Positions 1 to 8,188 of a stretch of DNA of 64,000 nt are shown piece after piece (positions within the stretch are counted from its first letter, which is position 1; each line of letters starts with the position of its first letter). This DNA is from Clostridia bacterium (GTDB lineage Bacteria > Acidobacteriota > Terriglobia > Terriglobales > Acidobacteriaceae). Where the stretch lies: the NCBI GenBank assembly GCA_035561135.1, contig DATMYA010000008.1, positions 186,001 through 250,000 of the forward strand, written 5' to 3'. The position numbers and the translations under genes were made by a program. The notes below the pieces were generated by a model. It worked only from the letters and a program-made list of their open reading frames with translations. It was not told where the DNA came from and searched no databases.

Positions 1-377
1 CGAACCTGGTCGTTGCCCTTACCAGTACACCCATGCGCGACGGCGTCTGCGCCCTCCGCAAGTGCGACTTCGACCTGTGCCTTCGCAATGACGGGGCGCG
101 CAAGCGACGTACCCAGCATGTACTTGTGCTCGTAAACGGCTCCCGCCCGCAGAGCAGGCCACACGCAGGACGTCAGGAACTCCTCGCGCAGGTCGCGGAT
201 GACGACCTTCGATGCGCCGGTCGCGATGGCCTTCTGCGCAACAGCTTCCATGTCATCGCCCTGGCCTACATCACCGACCACGGCAATGACCTCGCACGCG
301 TAGTTCTCTTTCAGCCATGGAATGATGATGGAGGTGTCCAGCCCTCCCGAATATGCAAGTGCGACTTTCTTAGGCAT
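1..377 (-). CDS. argG: Argininosuccinate synthase, N-terminal part (runs off window)
   Basis: Only the first ~125 codons lie in the window; the gene continues past position 1. It ligates citrulline and aspartate using ATP to give argininosuccinate, the penultimate step of arginine synthesis. The start ATG is at 377. The translation opens [16 protein letters not shown], with the family ATP-binding motif SGGLDTS at residues 10-16, followed by [10 protein letters not shown] and further along [10 protein letters not shown], both typical of ArgG. The start overlaps the end of argF by 8 bases, so it is probably translationally coupled as the last visible gene of the arg operon. Identification is firm from motifs; the C-terminal half cannot be assessed. 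Confidence 0.95.
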   Translation of the reverse strand, partial: MPKKVALAYSGGLDTSIIIPWLKENYACEVIAVVGDVGQGDDMEAVAQKAIATGASKVVIRDLREEFLTSCVWPALRAGAVYEHKYMLGTSLARPVIAKAQVEVALAEGADAVAHGCTGKGNDQV

Positions 378-1416
378 GTGCGCTCCTTTGTCCGGCACTG
401 AATTCCCGCGACTCTATCGGCGGGAAGCGGCGCATGCCGCCACCCAGAAGAACAAGCAGAATGGCCTTTTGGATATGCAGGCGGTTCTCCGCCTGGTCGA
501 ACACAACAGAACTGGGTGAATCGATAACGGCGTCGGTGACTTCATCGCCGCGATGCGCCGGCAGGCAGTGCATGAAGATCGCGTTCGGCGAAGTCAGCGA
601 GAACAGCTCCGCATTGACCTGAAATGGTGCAAAAATCTTGCTGCGCTCGGCGCTTTCCTCTTCCTGGCCCATGCTCGCCCAAACGTCCGTGTAGACCGCA
701 TCGGCCCCCGTGGCCGCATGCCTCGCGTCATTTGTTACCTCGATGGTCGCGCCCGTTAGCGCGGCAATCTCACGCGCCTGCTTCGTGACCACCTGGGCAG
801 GCTCGTAACCCGCCGGTGTCGCCACAGCGATGTGGCTGCCAAGGCTCGCAGCTGCGAGCATCAGCGAGTGCGCGACGTTGTTCCCATCTCCGACGTAGGC
901 AAGCTTGACCGTCCGCAGGTCGACAAATTTCTCCTGCAAGGTGAAGAAATCCGCTAGAGCCTGGCAGGGGTGTTCGTAGTCGCTGAGTGCGTTTACCACG
1001 GGAACGGAAGCATATTTTGCGATGCCGCTCACCGTCTCGTGATCGAACGTGCGCAGCACAATTCCGTGAATCCAACGTTCGAGATTGTGCGCAATATCGC
1101 TGAGCGGCTCCCGTGCAGCAAGGCGCGAGCGTGTCTGATCCACAAAGAACGACGTGCCCCCCATAGAGGCGATTCCCGCCTCGAAGGTGATACGCGTTCG
1201 CAGCGATGGCTTTTCAAAGAACATAGCGATCTGCTTGCCTGACAGCACACCGCGGAAGTCTTCAGGACGCGCCTTCATCAGCGCTGTCAGGTCCAGTACG
1301 GCCTTCACTTCCGCAGGAGAGAAGTCGGAAATCGAGATCAGGTCGCGCGAGACAAACGGAACCTGCGCTCCAGCCGGGGCACACATTGGGCTCTCGCCCA
1401 CACTGCTTTTGCTCAT
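370..1416 (-). CDS. argF: Ornithine carbamoyltransferase
   Basis: Condenses ornithine with carbamoyl phosphate to citrulline in the cytoplasm. At 348 residues it is slightly longer than the usual 300-335 because of a ~20-residue N-terminal extension. The carbamoyl-phosphate motif SLRTR is at 71-75, HPCQ at 149-152, and the ornithine-side HCLP at 283-286 (HCLPAHRG). Its ATG shares one base with the argD stop (TAATG arrangement), and its end overlaps argG by 8 bases. It belongs to the argRCBDFG operon and is expected to be repressed by the ArgR encoded at the head of the same operon. Its position inside an arginine biosynthesis operon favours the anabolic enzyme over a catabolic one. Confidence 0.95.
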   Translation of the reverse strand: MSKSSVGESPMCAPAGAQVPFVSRDLISISDFSPAEVKAVLDLTALMKARPEDFRGVLSGKQIAMFFEKPSLRTRITFEAGIASMGGTSFFVDQTRSRLAAREPLSDIAHNLERWIHGIVLRTFDHETVSGIAKYASVPVVNALSDYEHPCQALADFFTLQEKFVDLRTVKLAYVGDGNNVAHSLMLAAASLGSHIAVATPAGYEPAQVVTKQAREIAALTGATIEVTNDARHAATGADAVYTDVWASMGQEEESAERSKIFAPFQVNAELFSLTSPNAIFMHCLPAHRGDEVTDAVIDSPSSVVFDQAENRLHIQKAILLVLLGGGMRRFPPIESREFSAGQRSAHA

Positions 1417-2678
1417 TACTTTGCCTTTCCCATAGTTTTGCGCTTGGTTTTGCGCGCCAACGACTTTTTGCCTGTGCAGGAGGTCAATACGGAGTCGAGC
1501 GCCTTTACTACTTGATCTACATGCTTGGAGGTGATGATGAACGGCGGCAGGAACCGCAGCGTGGTGTCATGCGTGCGATTGATGATGATGCCGAGTTCCA
1601 GCATCTTCGCTACGACGCTCTTTGCCAGGTCGGCATCGGAAACCTCGACGCCCAGCATAAGCCCGACTCCACGTATGTCCTGAATCACCGCGTGACGCTG
1701 GTCGAGTTCCTGCAACCGCTCGCGGAAGTACTCGCCTGTTTTCGTAACGTGCGCCAGCAGCTTCTCGGATTTGAGCGTGTCAAGGTAAGCGATGGCCACT
1801 GCACATGCGAGCGGACCGCCCCCAAAGGTCGTCCCGTGCATCCCCGGATGGAACGCCTTCGACACTACCTCCGTGGTCAGAATCGCTCCGAGCGGCAATC
1901 CCGCGGCAAGCGGCTTGGCGACCGTGACGATGTCAGGCCGCACGCCGTAATGCTGGTAGGCGAACATCCTTCCAGTGCGGCCAAGCCCGCATTGAATCTC
2001 ATCGAGAATGAGCACCGCGCCAGATTTGTTGCAGAGCGCACGCGCCGCATTCAGGAATTCCGCACTGACTGGACGGATTCCGCCTTCGCCCTGAATCGTC
2101 TCCAGCGTGATGGCACAAACCGTTGAGTCGAACTTTGCTTGCAGATCTGCAACGTCGTTGAGGCGGACGAAGCGAACACCGGGCACGCCAGGAGCAAACG
2201 GCTTGCGATACTTCGGTTGCCCCGTAGTCGCCAGCGAACCGAACGTGCGCCCGTGGAACGAGTTCTCCATGGCGAGCACGCGCCACTTCGGCTTGCTGCC
2301 TCGCTTGCTCACGTGCCCGGCGTATGCGCGCGCCAGTTTCAGCGCGCCTTCCCATGCCTCAGTGCCACTGTTGCAGAAGAATACGCGATCGAGTCCGGAG
2401 GCCTTCGTCAGGCGCTCGGCCAGCGCGGACTGGTAATCATGGAAGAACAGGTTTGAAACATGCACCAGCTTGCCGGCCTGTTGAACAAGCGCCTTGCGAA
2501 TTGCTGGATGGTTATAGCCGAGCGCATTCACGCCAATGCCGCTCAGGAAGTCGAGATAGCGCTTCCCTTCCGAGTTGTAGAGGTAAACGCCTTGTCCCCT
2601 CTTCAACAGCAAGGGGTGGCGATCGTAGGTAGGCAGAAGCAACGCTGCTTCAGCCTTCTGAACCGAGGCAACGCTCAC
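1416..2678 (-). CDS. argD: Acetylornithine aminotransferase
   Basis: PLP enzyme transferring the amino group of glutamate to N-acetylglutamate semialdehyde, giving N-acetylornithine. The open frame extends further upstream inside argB, but the sensible start is GTG at 2678: it overlaps the argB stop by four bases (GTGA) and has a GGAGG about ten bases upstream. This gives 420 residues. Class III aminotransferase features are NSGTEAWEGALKLAR (from ~103), FHGRT (141-145), DEIQCGLGRTG (226-236), and the PLP lysine in VAKPLAAG (K255). The C-terminus ends in a short lysine/arginine-rich tail. In other bacteria this family can also act on succinyl-diaminopimelate, so a second role in lysine synthesis is possible. 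Confidence 0.93.
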   Translation of the reverse strand: MSVASVQKAEAALLLPTYDRHPLLLKRGQGVYLYNSEGKRYLDFLSGIGVNALGYNHPAIRKALVQQAGKLVHVSNLFFHDYQSALAERLTKASGLDRVFFCNSGTEAWEGALKLARAYAGHVSKRGSKPKWRVLAMENSFHGRTFGSLATTGQPKYRKPFAPGVPGVRFVRLNDVADLQAKFDSTVCAITLETIQGEGGIRPVSAEFLNAARALCNKSGAVLILDEIQCGLGRTGRMFAYQHYGVRPDIVTVAKPLAAGLPLGAILTTEVVSKAFHPGMHGTTFGGGPLACAVAIAYLDTLKSEKLLAHVTKTGEYFRERLQELDQRHAVIQDIRGVGLMLGVEVSDADLAKSVVAKMLELGIIINRTHDTTLRFLPPFIITSKHVDQVVKALDSVLTSCTGKKSLARKTKRKTMGKAK

Positions 2679-3460
2679 TGAACCATGACCTCCGTACCGA
2701 ATTCGATCTTCTCGTAATAGAAATCCGGCAGCGCTGCAACCTCGGCCGCCGGGAGTATGCGCACACGATGCACGCCCAAACGCAAAGCATCCTGGCACGC
2801 CTGCAACTTCGGCAGCATGCCTCCGCGAATGACCGAGTCGCGCACGAGCCCGGGAATCTGCTGCACGGCAAGCCAGCGGATCACGGTGCCATCCGCACCC
2901 TTCACACCCGGGACATCGGTCAGGAACACCAGCGTGTCTGCCATGCAGCCAGACGCGCACGCCGACGCCATCTGGTCGGCATTCACGTTGTAGTACTCGC
3001 CGTCTGAGCCCAGCGCGATGCTGGAAATCACGGGTATGCCGCCGTTCGACCAGATCGCGTCAATCCACCGAGGATCGACGGCCGAGATCTCGCCGACGTA
3101 GCCCAGGTCGCAACCTTCCGTCTTCTTTTTGCGAGCCGAGAACACCAGTCCATCGCCACCGCAGATGCCCATTGCCGCCTGCCCCTCGGCAGCAATCGCC
3201 GCAACGAGCAGCTTGTTCACGCGTCCGCCCAGCACCATCAGGGCTACGTCGCGTGTCTCGCTGTCCGTGACTCGGAGTCCGTTGATGAACTCGCTTTGTT
3301 TGCCAAGTTGCGCAAGCGTGCGCGTAAGCGCCGCACCACCACCGTGAACAACAGCAACCTTGTGTCCCTCTTCCGCCAACTCGGCGATGGCCTTGGCGCA
3401 CTTCTTCAGCAGAACCTTGTCATCCAGCGCCGCGCCGCCAATCTTTACGACGATCTTCAT
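2675..3460 (-). CDS. argB: Acetylglutamate kinase
   Basis: Phosphorylates N-acetylglutamate with ATP, the second step of arginine synthesis. Amino-acid kinase fold: the opening MKIVVKIGGAAL contains the nucleotide-binding GG, HGGG is at 39-42, and NVNADQMA and the later GGMLPKLQACQDAL match the family's substrate- and nucleotide-binding segments. At 261 residues it is a short version lacking the long N-terminal helix seen in hexameric, arginine-inhibited kinases, so feedback control may act elsewhere (inference). ATG at 3460 overlaps the argC stop by four bases, and the stop overlaps the argD GTG. Confidence 0.95.
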   Translation of the reverse strand: MKIVVKIGGAALDDKVLLKKCAKAIAELAEEGHKVAVVHGGGAALTRTLAQLGKQSEFINGLRVTDSETRDVALMVLGGRVNKLLVAAIAAEGQAAMGICGGDGLVFSARKKKTEGCDLGYVGEISAVDPRWIDAIWSNGGIPVISSIALGSDGEYYNVNADQMASACASGCMADTLVFLTDVPGVKGADGTVIRWLAVQQIPGLVRDSVIRGGMLPKLQACQDALRLGVHRVRILPAAEVAALPDFYYEKIEFGTEVMVQ

Positions 3461-4503
3461 TGCAATCCCTCTCGCTCACTCCAGCCATACATCACGTTCA
3501 TGTTTTGCACGGCCTGTCCGGCTGCGCCTTTTACGAGATTGTCGAGGCATGACACCAGGACCAATCGTCGTCGGTCTGGCGCGAGTGAGAAGCCGACATC
3601 GCAATAATTAGTACGCAAGGAAAACTGGATCTGCGGCAGCTTGCCTGCGCCGAAAACGCGCACCCACGGGCTGCCCTTGTAGAACTCGTTAAAACAGCTT
3701 TCGATTCCGGTCTCTTCCGCCGGTCGGGTCAGCCGAAGATAGATGGTGGAAAGAATGCCGCGCGGGATAGGAAGCAGGTGCGGCGTGAAGATCAGGTCAG
3801 CCGGACACAGCCCAAGCTGCTCCAGGATTTCTCCGGTGTGCCGGTGTCCGAAGACGGAGTAGGCAGAAAGGTTTTGCGCCACTTCGACAAAATGGGTTTT
3901 AGGCGTCGGCTTCTTGCCCGCGCCGGAGACGCCCGACTTGGAATCGCACACTACGCCATGTTCCCGATCCACAAGCTCCGCACGCACCAACGGCGCGAGC
4001 GCAACAATAATCGACGTCGCATAACATCCAGGATTCGCGACGAGTTGCGCTTCGGCAATGCGCTCGCGATTCAGCTCCGGCAAGCCGTACACGGCGGCGT
4101 CCGTCAGGCTCGCGGCCGCGCCTGGGTCGGCATCTTCAAATCCGTACACCGCGCGATTGGCTTCATCTCTCAGTCGCCACGCGCCGCTTAAATCGACAAC
4201 ACGCAGACCGCGACGCACCGCCTCCGGAATCAGCTCGCGCGATACCTCATGCGGAGTGGCCGTGAACAACAGGTCAACCCCGGCGTCGTGGAGCTTTGTC
4301 CACGAGAACGGTAAAACTGCATACGATCCATTGCCCGACAACTGAGGATAGATATCTTCGAGTGCGAGGTCGCCACCCTCGCCGGTCTCGCGCCGAAGCA
4401 GCAGGGGGGGCGCGAGCCGAGGGTGTTTCAGGAGAAAACGCGTGAGTTCGAATCCGGCATAGCCCGTGGGGCCGAGAACTGCTGCCTTAATTTGTGCGCT
4501 CAT
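3457..4503 (-). CDS. argC: N-acetyl-gamma-glutamyl-phosphate reductase
   Basis: NADPH-dependent reduction of N-acetylglutamyl phosphate to the semialdehyde. The Rossmann motif GPTGYAG is at 11-17, and the catalytic cysteine (C160) sits in NPGCYAT. Downstream KSGVSGAGKKP and HRHTGEI are typical of the long (type 1) ArgC subfamily; 348 residues is the normal length. The ATG at 4503 shares one base with the argR stop (TGATG) and the stop overlaps argB. It is the first biosynthetic gene of the operon. Confidence 0.96.
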   Translation of the reverse strand: MSAQIKAAVLGPTGYAGFELTRFLLKHPRLAPPLLLRRETGEGGDLALEDIYPQLSGNGSYAVLPFSWTKLHDAGVDLLFTATPHEVSRELIPEAVRRGLRVVDLSGAWRLRDEANRAVYGFEDADPGAAASLTDAAVYGLPELNRERIAEAQLVANPGCYATSIIVALAPLVRAELVDREHGVVCDSKSGVSGAGKKPTPKTHFVEVAQNLSAYSVFGHRHTGEILEQLGLCPADLIFTPHLLPIPRGILSTIYLRLTRPAEETGIESCFNEFYKGSPWVRVFGAGKLPQIQFSLRTNYCDVGFSLAPDRRRLVLVSCLDNLVKGAAGQAVQNMNVMYGWSEREGLQ

Positions 4504-4946
4504 CAGGCAAGCATGCCCCGTATACGAAGGGCGAGCTTGTGCGCGCTTTTCTTCGCCTGTGAAATGACAAGGATCGTGTCATCGCCGGCAACCGTTCCCA
4601 CGACCTCAGGCCACGATTCCGCATCAAGCGCGACCGCCACGGGCTGCGCCGAACCGGGCACGGTCTTCACGACCAGCAGGTTCTGGGCTTCCCGGATTTC
4701 AAGTACAAACTCCCGCACCAGCCGCATTGCCGAAGGCATTGTCGGCTCGGACTCCTGATCACCTTGAGAAACGGAGTATCCTTCCGATGTCTTGACCAGG
4801 TCCAGTTCGTGAATGTCACGCGAGAGTGTCGCCTGGGTAACGTCAAAGCCGTGCTTGAGCAGGCGGCGGCGAAGCTCTTCCTGGTTGGAAAGCGGTTCGT
4901 GCTGCACGAGTTCGAGGATCAGGTTCTGACGCGATAGTTTGGACAT
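4503..4946 (-). CDS. argR: Arginine repressor ArgR
   Basis: Arginine-sensing transcription factor, 147 residues, the usual length. The N-terminal winged helix-turn-helix contains TQATLSRD (37-44), the family recognition helix. The C-terminal hexamerisation/arginine-binding core has GTVAGDDT (117-124), the signature that contacts arginine. As first gene of the operon it lies under a promoter overlapped by two ARG-box-like sites (4953-4993), so it is probably autoregulated and controls argCBDFG as part of the same transcript. Confidence 0.95.
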   Translation of the reverse strand: MSKLSRQNLILELVQHEPLSNQEELRRRLLKHGFDVTQATLSRDIHELDLVKTSEGYSVSQGDQESEPTMPSAMRLVREFVLEIREAQNLLVVKTVPGSAQPVAVALDAESWPEVVGTVAGDDTILVISQAKKSAHKLALRIRGMLA

Positions 4947-4952
4947 GTCGTA

Positions 4953-5012
4953 TATTCAGAATATTTATGCACTTGACTGTATAAATATGCATTTGCTATC
5001 TTGCCTTGTCAA
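4953..5012 (-). promoter_or_regulatory. Promoter and paired ARG-box operator of the arg operon
   Basis: Read on the minus strand there is a perfect -35 TTGACA (5012-5007), a 17-base spacer and a -10-like CATATT (4989-4984). Two AT-rich near-palindromes overlap and follow it: one around 4953-4971 (plus strand TTCAGAATATTTATGCA) and one around 4977-4993 (CTGTATAAATATGCATT). Their shared ATGCA ends are 20 bases apart, about two helical turns, as expected for two ArgR trimers of one hexamer. The arrangement suggests repression when arginine is plentiful. The motif resemblance is visible; binding is inference. Confidence 0.65.
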
Positions 5013-5344
5013 GTATTTTTTTGAAAAGCAGCGGACAGGCGACAGACCTCAGACGGCAGACTTTGGATGTCAGACGTTAGACCTCAGACATCGGACCCCA
5101 ACATCAGAACTTCGCAGAGCGAAAGCTGGACGGCGCATAGACGTGCGACTCGGCAGTGCATTGATAGCCGGGGGAGGCTCGCGCTCAGTCCGAAATGGTA
5201 GCAGCCATCAGCCCAACCTATGGCTGCGGTCCGAAGTCTTTCGCCTGAAGCCTGACGTTTGCCGTCCGAGGTCTGTCGTCTGTCTCACCCATTGGTGACA
5301 AACATCACCGCGTTACTCTCGACCCGGTGTAACCTTATTGACGT
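5013..5344. repeat. Intergenic stretch with CAGAC-rich inverted repeat
   Basis: No gene is visible between the arg promoter and the gene at 5345. The stretch is unusually rich in the words CAGAC/GTCTG. Two 22-base arms, 5040-5061 and 5257-5278, are inverted copies of each other with 20 of 22 positions matching, separated by about 195 bases. The left arm continues with more irregular CAGAC words to about 5095. This looks like a short non-coding repetitive element or its remnant rather than a terminator. Confidence 0.6.
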
Positions 5345-5734
5345 ATGCCCATGGCACGTACCGTCACTACTCGTTTGAGTGGATACATCCTGCTGCTTCT
5401 TGCGCTTTTTTCGACGATCTTCACGCCTAGTAGCGTTGCTGAGCGCACGACGCTGGATAACTTCTCGAAGTGCCTGGCCGAGAAGAACGCCGTCATGTAC
5501 GGCGCCTTCTGGTGCGAACACTGCAAGGAACAGAAGGATTTGTTCGGCTCATCATTCCGGTATGTGCGTTATACCGAGTGCGCGGTGAAGGGAGCGCCCA
5601 GGCAGCAGACGGACATTTGCAGAAATCTCGCAATCGTACGTTACCCCACTTGGATTTTTGCGGATAACGAGCGGCGTGAGGGACCAGTTTCTTTAAAGGC
5701 ATTGGCCGACAAAACGGGGTGCAAACTGCCATGA
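5345..5734 (+). CDS. Thioredoxin-like periplasmic disulfide protein
   Basis: 129 residues. A hydrophobic N-terminal segment (about 12-28) is a signal peptide or membrane anchor, and a thioredoxin-like domain carries the active-site CEHC (57-60) in AFWCEHCKEQ. Two further cysteines (TECAVKG and DICRNL) and the cis-proline region VRYPTWIF follow. This matches the thioredoxin-like domain that in cyanobacteria and some other bacteria is fused to VKOR. Here it is a separate gene whose stop overlaps the VKOR start (ATGA). It probably hands disulfides to secreted proteins and is re-oxidised by the VKOR partner. The start could also be ATG 5351. Confidence 0.8.
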   Translation: MPMARTVTTRLSGYILLLLALFSTIFTPSSVAERTTLDNFSKCLAEKNAVMYGAFWCEHCKEQKDLFGSSFRYVRYTECAVKGAPRQQTDICRNLAIVRYPTWIFADNERREGPVSLKALADKTGCKLP

Positions 5735-6213
5735 ACCGTTTGCGCGCGCTTTCGTGGACAATCTTTTTCTTCGCGGTGGCTGGGATCATTCTTTCTGCGA
5801 TTTCGCTTGTCAGCCACTACAGTCATTCAACGACTGAATTCTGCAGTATTGACGAGACGTTCAACTGCGACCTCGTGAACCGCAGCATCTATTCCAGCTT
5901 CCTGGGCGTGCCAGTGGCCCTGATTGGATTGCTGGGCTACGGATTCATCCTGACACTGGCACGCATCGCTCCGTGGAACAAAGGCATTTCGATCGCGCTA
6001 TTCGCCAGCGCGCTGGCAGGGCTTGGATTCTCGCTCTACCTGACGTACGTGGAAGCCTACATCTTGGGTGTGTGGTGCATTCTTTGTCTCGGGTCGCTAG
6101 GAGTCATCGTCGTCATCACGGTTCTTTCCGGAGCAGCGTTGGCGCGCCTATTATTCGGGCGCACCTCGGACGAGGTCGCAGCCTCCCAGGCGCGGCACTC
6201 CGTTCGAAGCTGA
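5731..6213 (+). CDS. Vitamin K epoxide reductase (VKOR) family membrane protein
   Basis: Quinone-linked generator of disulfide bonds, functionally replacing DsbB. From ATG 5731 (which overlaps the previous stop) it is 160 residues with four predicted membrane helices. The loop cysteines C38 and C46 (FCSIDETFNC) and the membrane active site CILC (116-119) are all present, as is the family segment SSFLGVPVALIGLLGY. An in-frame GTG at 5719 is an alternative but less likely start. With the upstream CEHC protein it should form a complete oxidative-folding pair in the cell envelope. Confidence 0.88.
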   Translation: MNRLRALSWTIFFFAVAGIILSAISLVSHYSHSTTEFCSIDETFNCDLVNRSIYSSFLGVPVALIGLLGYGFILTLARIAPWNKGISIALFASALAGLGFSLYLTYVEAYILGVWCILCLGSLGVIVVITVLSGAALARLLFGRTSDEVAASQARHSVRS

Positions 6214-6279
6214 GCGAAGGACAGTTCTAAATAGGCCGCGGCCGAAAAGACCGCCCGCCAAGCAATCAGGAGAAAGCCT

Positions 6280-7530
6280 ATGTCAACTCCCTGGTCTCAT
6301 CGGTTCGCGCAGCGGACGAAAGTCATCAAGAGTTCCGCGATTCGCGAGCTACTCAAGTTCACACAACGTCCCGAGGTCATTTCCTTCGCCGGAGGATTGC
6401 CGGCGCCTGAACTGTTCCCTATCGAGGAGTTCAAGCAAGCCTGCAACAAGGTTCTTGCGGACAATGGTCCCGCGGCACTGCAATACGGAGCCACAGAGGG
6501 CTACTTGCCTCTGCGCGAAACCATCTCCAGCAACCTTCGTCGTTACGGAATACTGGCGTCGCCAGAAAACGTCCTCATTACTTCCGGCTCACAACAGGCG
6601 CTTGACCTCATCGCCAAGCTGCTGATCAATCGCGGCGACCGCTTGCTGGTGGAAGCGCCGACGTACCTCGGCGCGTTGCAGGCATTCAATGTGTTCGGCC
6701 CGGATTACGTCACAGTTCCGATCGATCACGACGGCATCCGTACCGAGTGTTTGGAAGAGGCGCTTCGCTCGGGGCCGAAGTTCATGTACCTGCTGCCAAA
6801 TTTCCAGAACCCCGGCGGCGTCACAATGTCCGTCGAACGCCGGCAGGAACTTGTGTTTCTTTCCAATAAGTACGGCATCCCAATCATTGAAGACGATCCC
6901 TACGGCCAATTGCGGTTTGAAGGCGAGCACCTGCCTTCTCTCGTGCTACTGGATCGAGAGAACGTGCGCCGCGACAACGGCTACAATCTCGGCAACGTCA
7001 TCTACCTCAGCACCTTCTCCAAGACGCTTGCCCCCGGATTGCGGCTCGGGTGGATCGTTGCGCCAGTAGAAGTAATTCAGAAGCTGGTACAGCTGAAGCA
7101 AGGCGCGGATCTGCATACCAGTACGTTTATCCAGATCGTCGCCCACGAAGTCGCCAAGGAACGATTCCTGGACGAGCACGTACGCAATATCCGGCAGGTA
7201 TACCGGGACCGCCGCGACGTTATGCTACAAGCGCTCGAACAGTATTTCCCCAGCGAGGTCACGTGGACGCATCCGCAGGGCGGCCTCTTTTTGTGGATCA
7301 CTCTGCCGGAGGGAATGGATTGCCAGAAGCTCTTCGAGGCCGCCGTCCGCGAGAATGTCGCGTTCGTACCAGGTGATGCATTCTTCACCGGTGAGGGTGA
7401 AGGGCTGCGCAACCTCCGCCTGAACTTCTCCAACGCCCAGCCCGAGCAGATCCGTGAGGGAATTCGACGCCTCTCCGTTGCCGTGAAGAGCCAGATGGAT
7501 TCGCTGAACCTGGTGCCGGCGCTCGTTTAA
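6280..7530 (+). CDS. PLP-dependent aminotransferase, class I/II (aminoadipate aminotransferase-like)
   Basis: 416 residues with fold-type I features: FAGGLPAPELFP near the N-terminus, QYGATEGYLPLRE (68-80), NFQNPGG (174-180), EDDPYGQLR, and the PLP lysine K248 in STFSKTLAPGLRLGW. The overall pattern fits the LysN/2-aminoadipate and aromatic aminotransferase group related to the MocR catalytic domain, but without the DNA-binding domain. The amino-acid substrate cannot be read from sequence. An AGGAGA ribosome-binding site precedes the ATG. It stands alone, followed by a strong hairpin at 7561-7594. Confidence 0.85.
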   Translation: MSTPWSHRFAQRTKVIKSSAIRELLKFTQRPEVISFAGGLPAPELFPIEEFKQACNKVLADNGPAALQYGATEGYLPLRETISSNLRRYGILASPENVLITSGSQQALDLIAKLLINRGDRLLVEAPTYLGALQAFNVFGPDYVTVPIDHDGIRTECLEEALRSGPKFMYLLPNFQNPGGVTMSVERRQELVFLSNKYGIPIIEDDPYGQLRFEGEHLPSLVLLDRENVRRDNGYNLGNVIYLSTFSKTLAPGLRLGWIVAPVEVIQKLVQLKQGADLHTSTFIQIVAHEVAKERFLDEHVRNIRQVYRDRRDVMLQALEQYFPSEVTWTHPQGGLFLWITLPEGMDCQKLFEAAVRENVAFVPGDAFFTGEGEGLRNLRLNFSNAQPEQIREGIRRLSVAVKSQMDSLNLVPALV

Positions 7531-7560
7531 CGACACTCGTTTAACAATACAACGCTACAA

Positions 7561-7594
7561 ACTGACGGCCACGCTTCAAACCGTGGCCGTCAGT
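7561..7594 (+). terminator. Hairpin terminator after the aminotransferase
   Basis: A perfect 13-base stem (7561-7573 with 7582-7594) and 8-base loop lie 31 bases after the aminotransferase stop. No long T-run follows, so termination may be partial. Confidence 0.6.
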
Positions 7595-7650
7595 CTGTAA
7601 AGCTGCTCCTGCCTGGTCAGTTGGATAGTCGGCATCTCCGCCAACAAAAC

Positions 7651-7676
7651 GAGCGCGCCTGGGAACAGGCGCGCTC
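7651..7676 (-). terminator. Rho-independent terminator of the ferredoxin gene
   Basis: An 11-base perfect stem (GAGCGCGCCTG with its complement, loop of four), followed on the minus strand by CGTTTTGTT. It lies about 70 bases beyond the ferredoxin stop, facing the aminotransferase terminator from the other side. Confidence 0.7.
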
Positions 7677-7746
7677 GCGGATGAATGCGTTTTGAAGCGC
7701 ACGCGCTCGCAATTTCTTGGGCGCGCAAAGTGCTTAAACACCCCTC

Positions 7747-8001
7747 TTATTTGCCGTAAAAAGCTGCGTTCTTCTGAACGAATTCAGCCTTGTCTTCCGG
7801 CAGTTCTTCGGCTGCGTAGATGGAGTTCGTAGGGCAGGTGGTAACGCACGCGCCGCAGTCCATGCACTCTTCCGGATTGATGTACATCTGCGTTGCCGCT
7901 TCGAATTCCGGCTCGCTCTGCTGCGGGTGGATGCTATCGCTCGGGCACGAATCCACGCAAAGCAGGTCCTTCACGCAAGTGTCGGTAATCACATAAGCCA
8001 T
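7747..8001 (-). CDS. Bacterial-type iron-sulfur ferredoxin (seven cysteines)
   Basis: 84 residues. The second motif is a full C46-x2-C49-x2-C52-x3-C56-P. The first has only C9, C15 and C19-P, giving seven cysteines rather than the eight of a 2[4Fe-4S] ferredoxin. This suggests one [4Fe-4S] and one [3Fe-4S] or otherwise atypical cluster, as in seven-iron ferredoxins (inference). It is probably a soluble electron carrier; its partners are not evident from the neighbours. A monocistronic transcript is likely, ending at the 7651-7676 hairpin. Confidence 0.85.
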   Translation of the reverse strand: MAYVITDTCVKDLLCVDSCPSDSIHPQQSEPEFEAATQMYINPEECMDCGACVTTCPTNSIYAAEELPEDKAEFVQKNAAFYGK

Positions 8002-8188
8002 TTCTCAAATTCTCCGATCCTGAATTTCGTCGCCTACTCTGCGACCCCGGATCCCGTCGGCTCGGCGCCGCGTTCTCTCGCTTAAGAGTAGGGTCTCAGG
8101 TGCTCCCGGGCGGTGACCGACATCACTGGCCTGTTGTGACGTAGAACACACGAACGGCGTACATCAGTCCAGGCGGGAAAAAGATGCT

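Noticed and set aside
5013..5344. CRISPR-like array of CAGAC words
   Set aside because: Words are short, irregular and without unique spacers of constant length; no cas genes.
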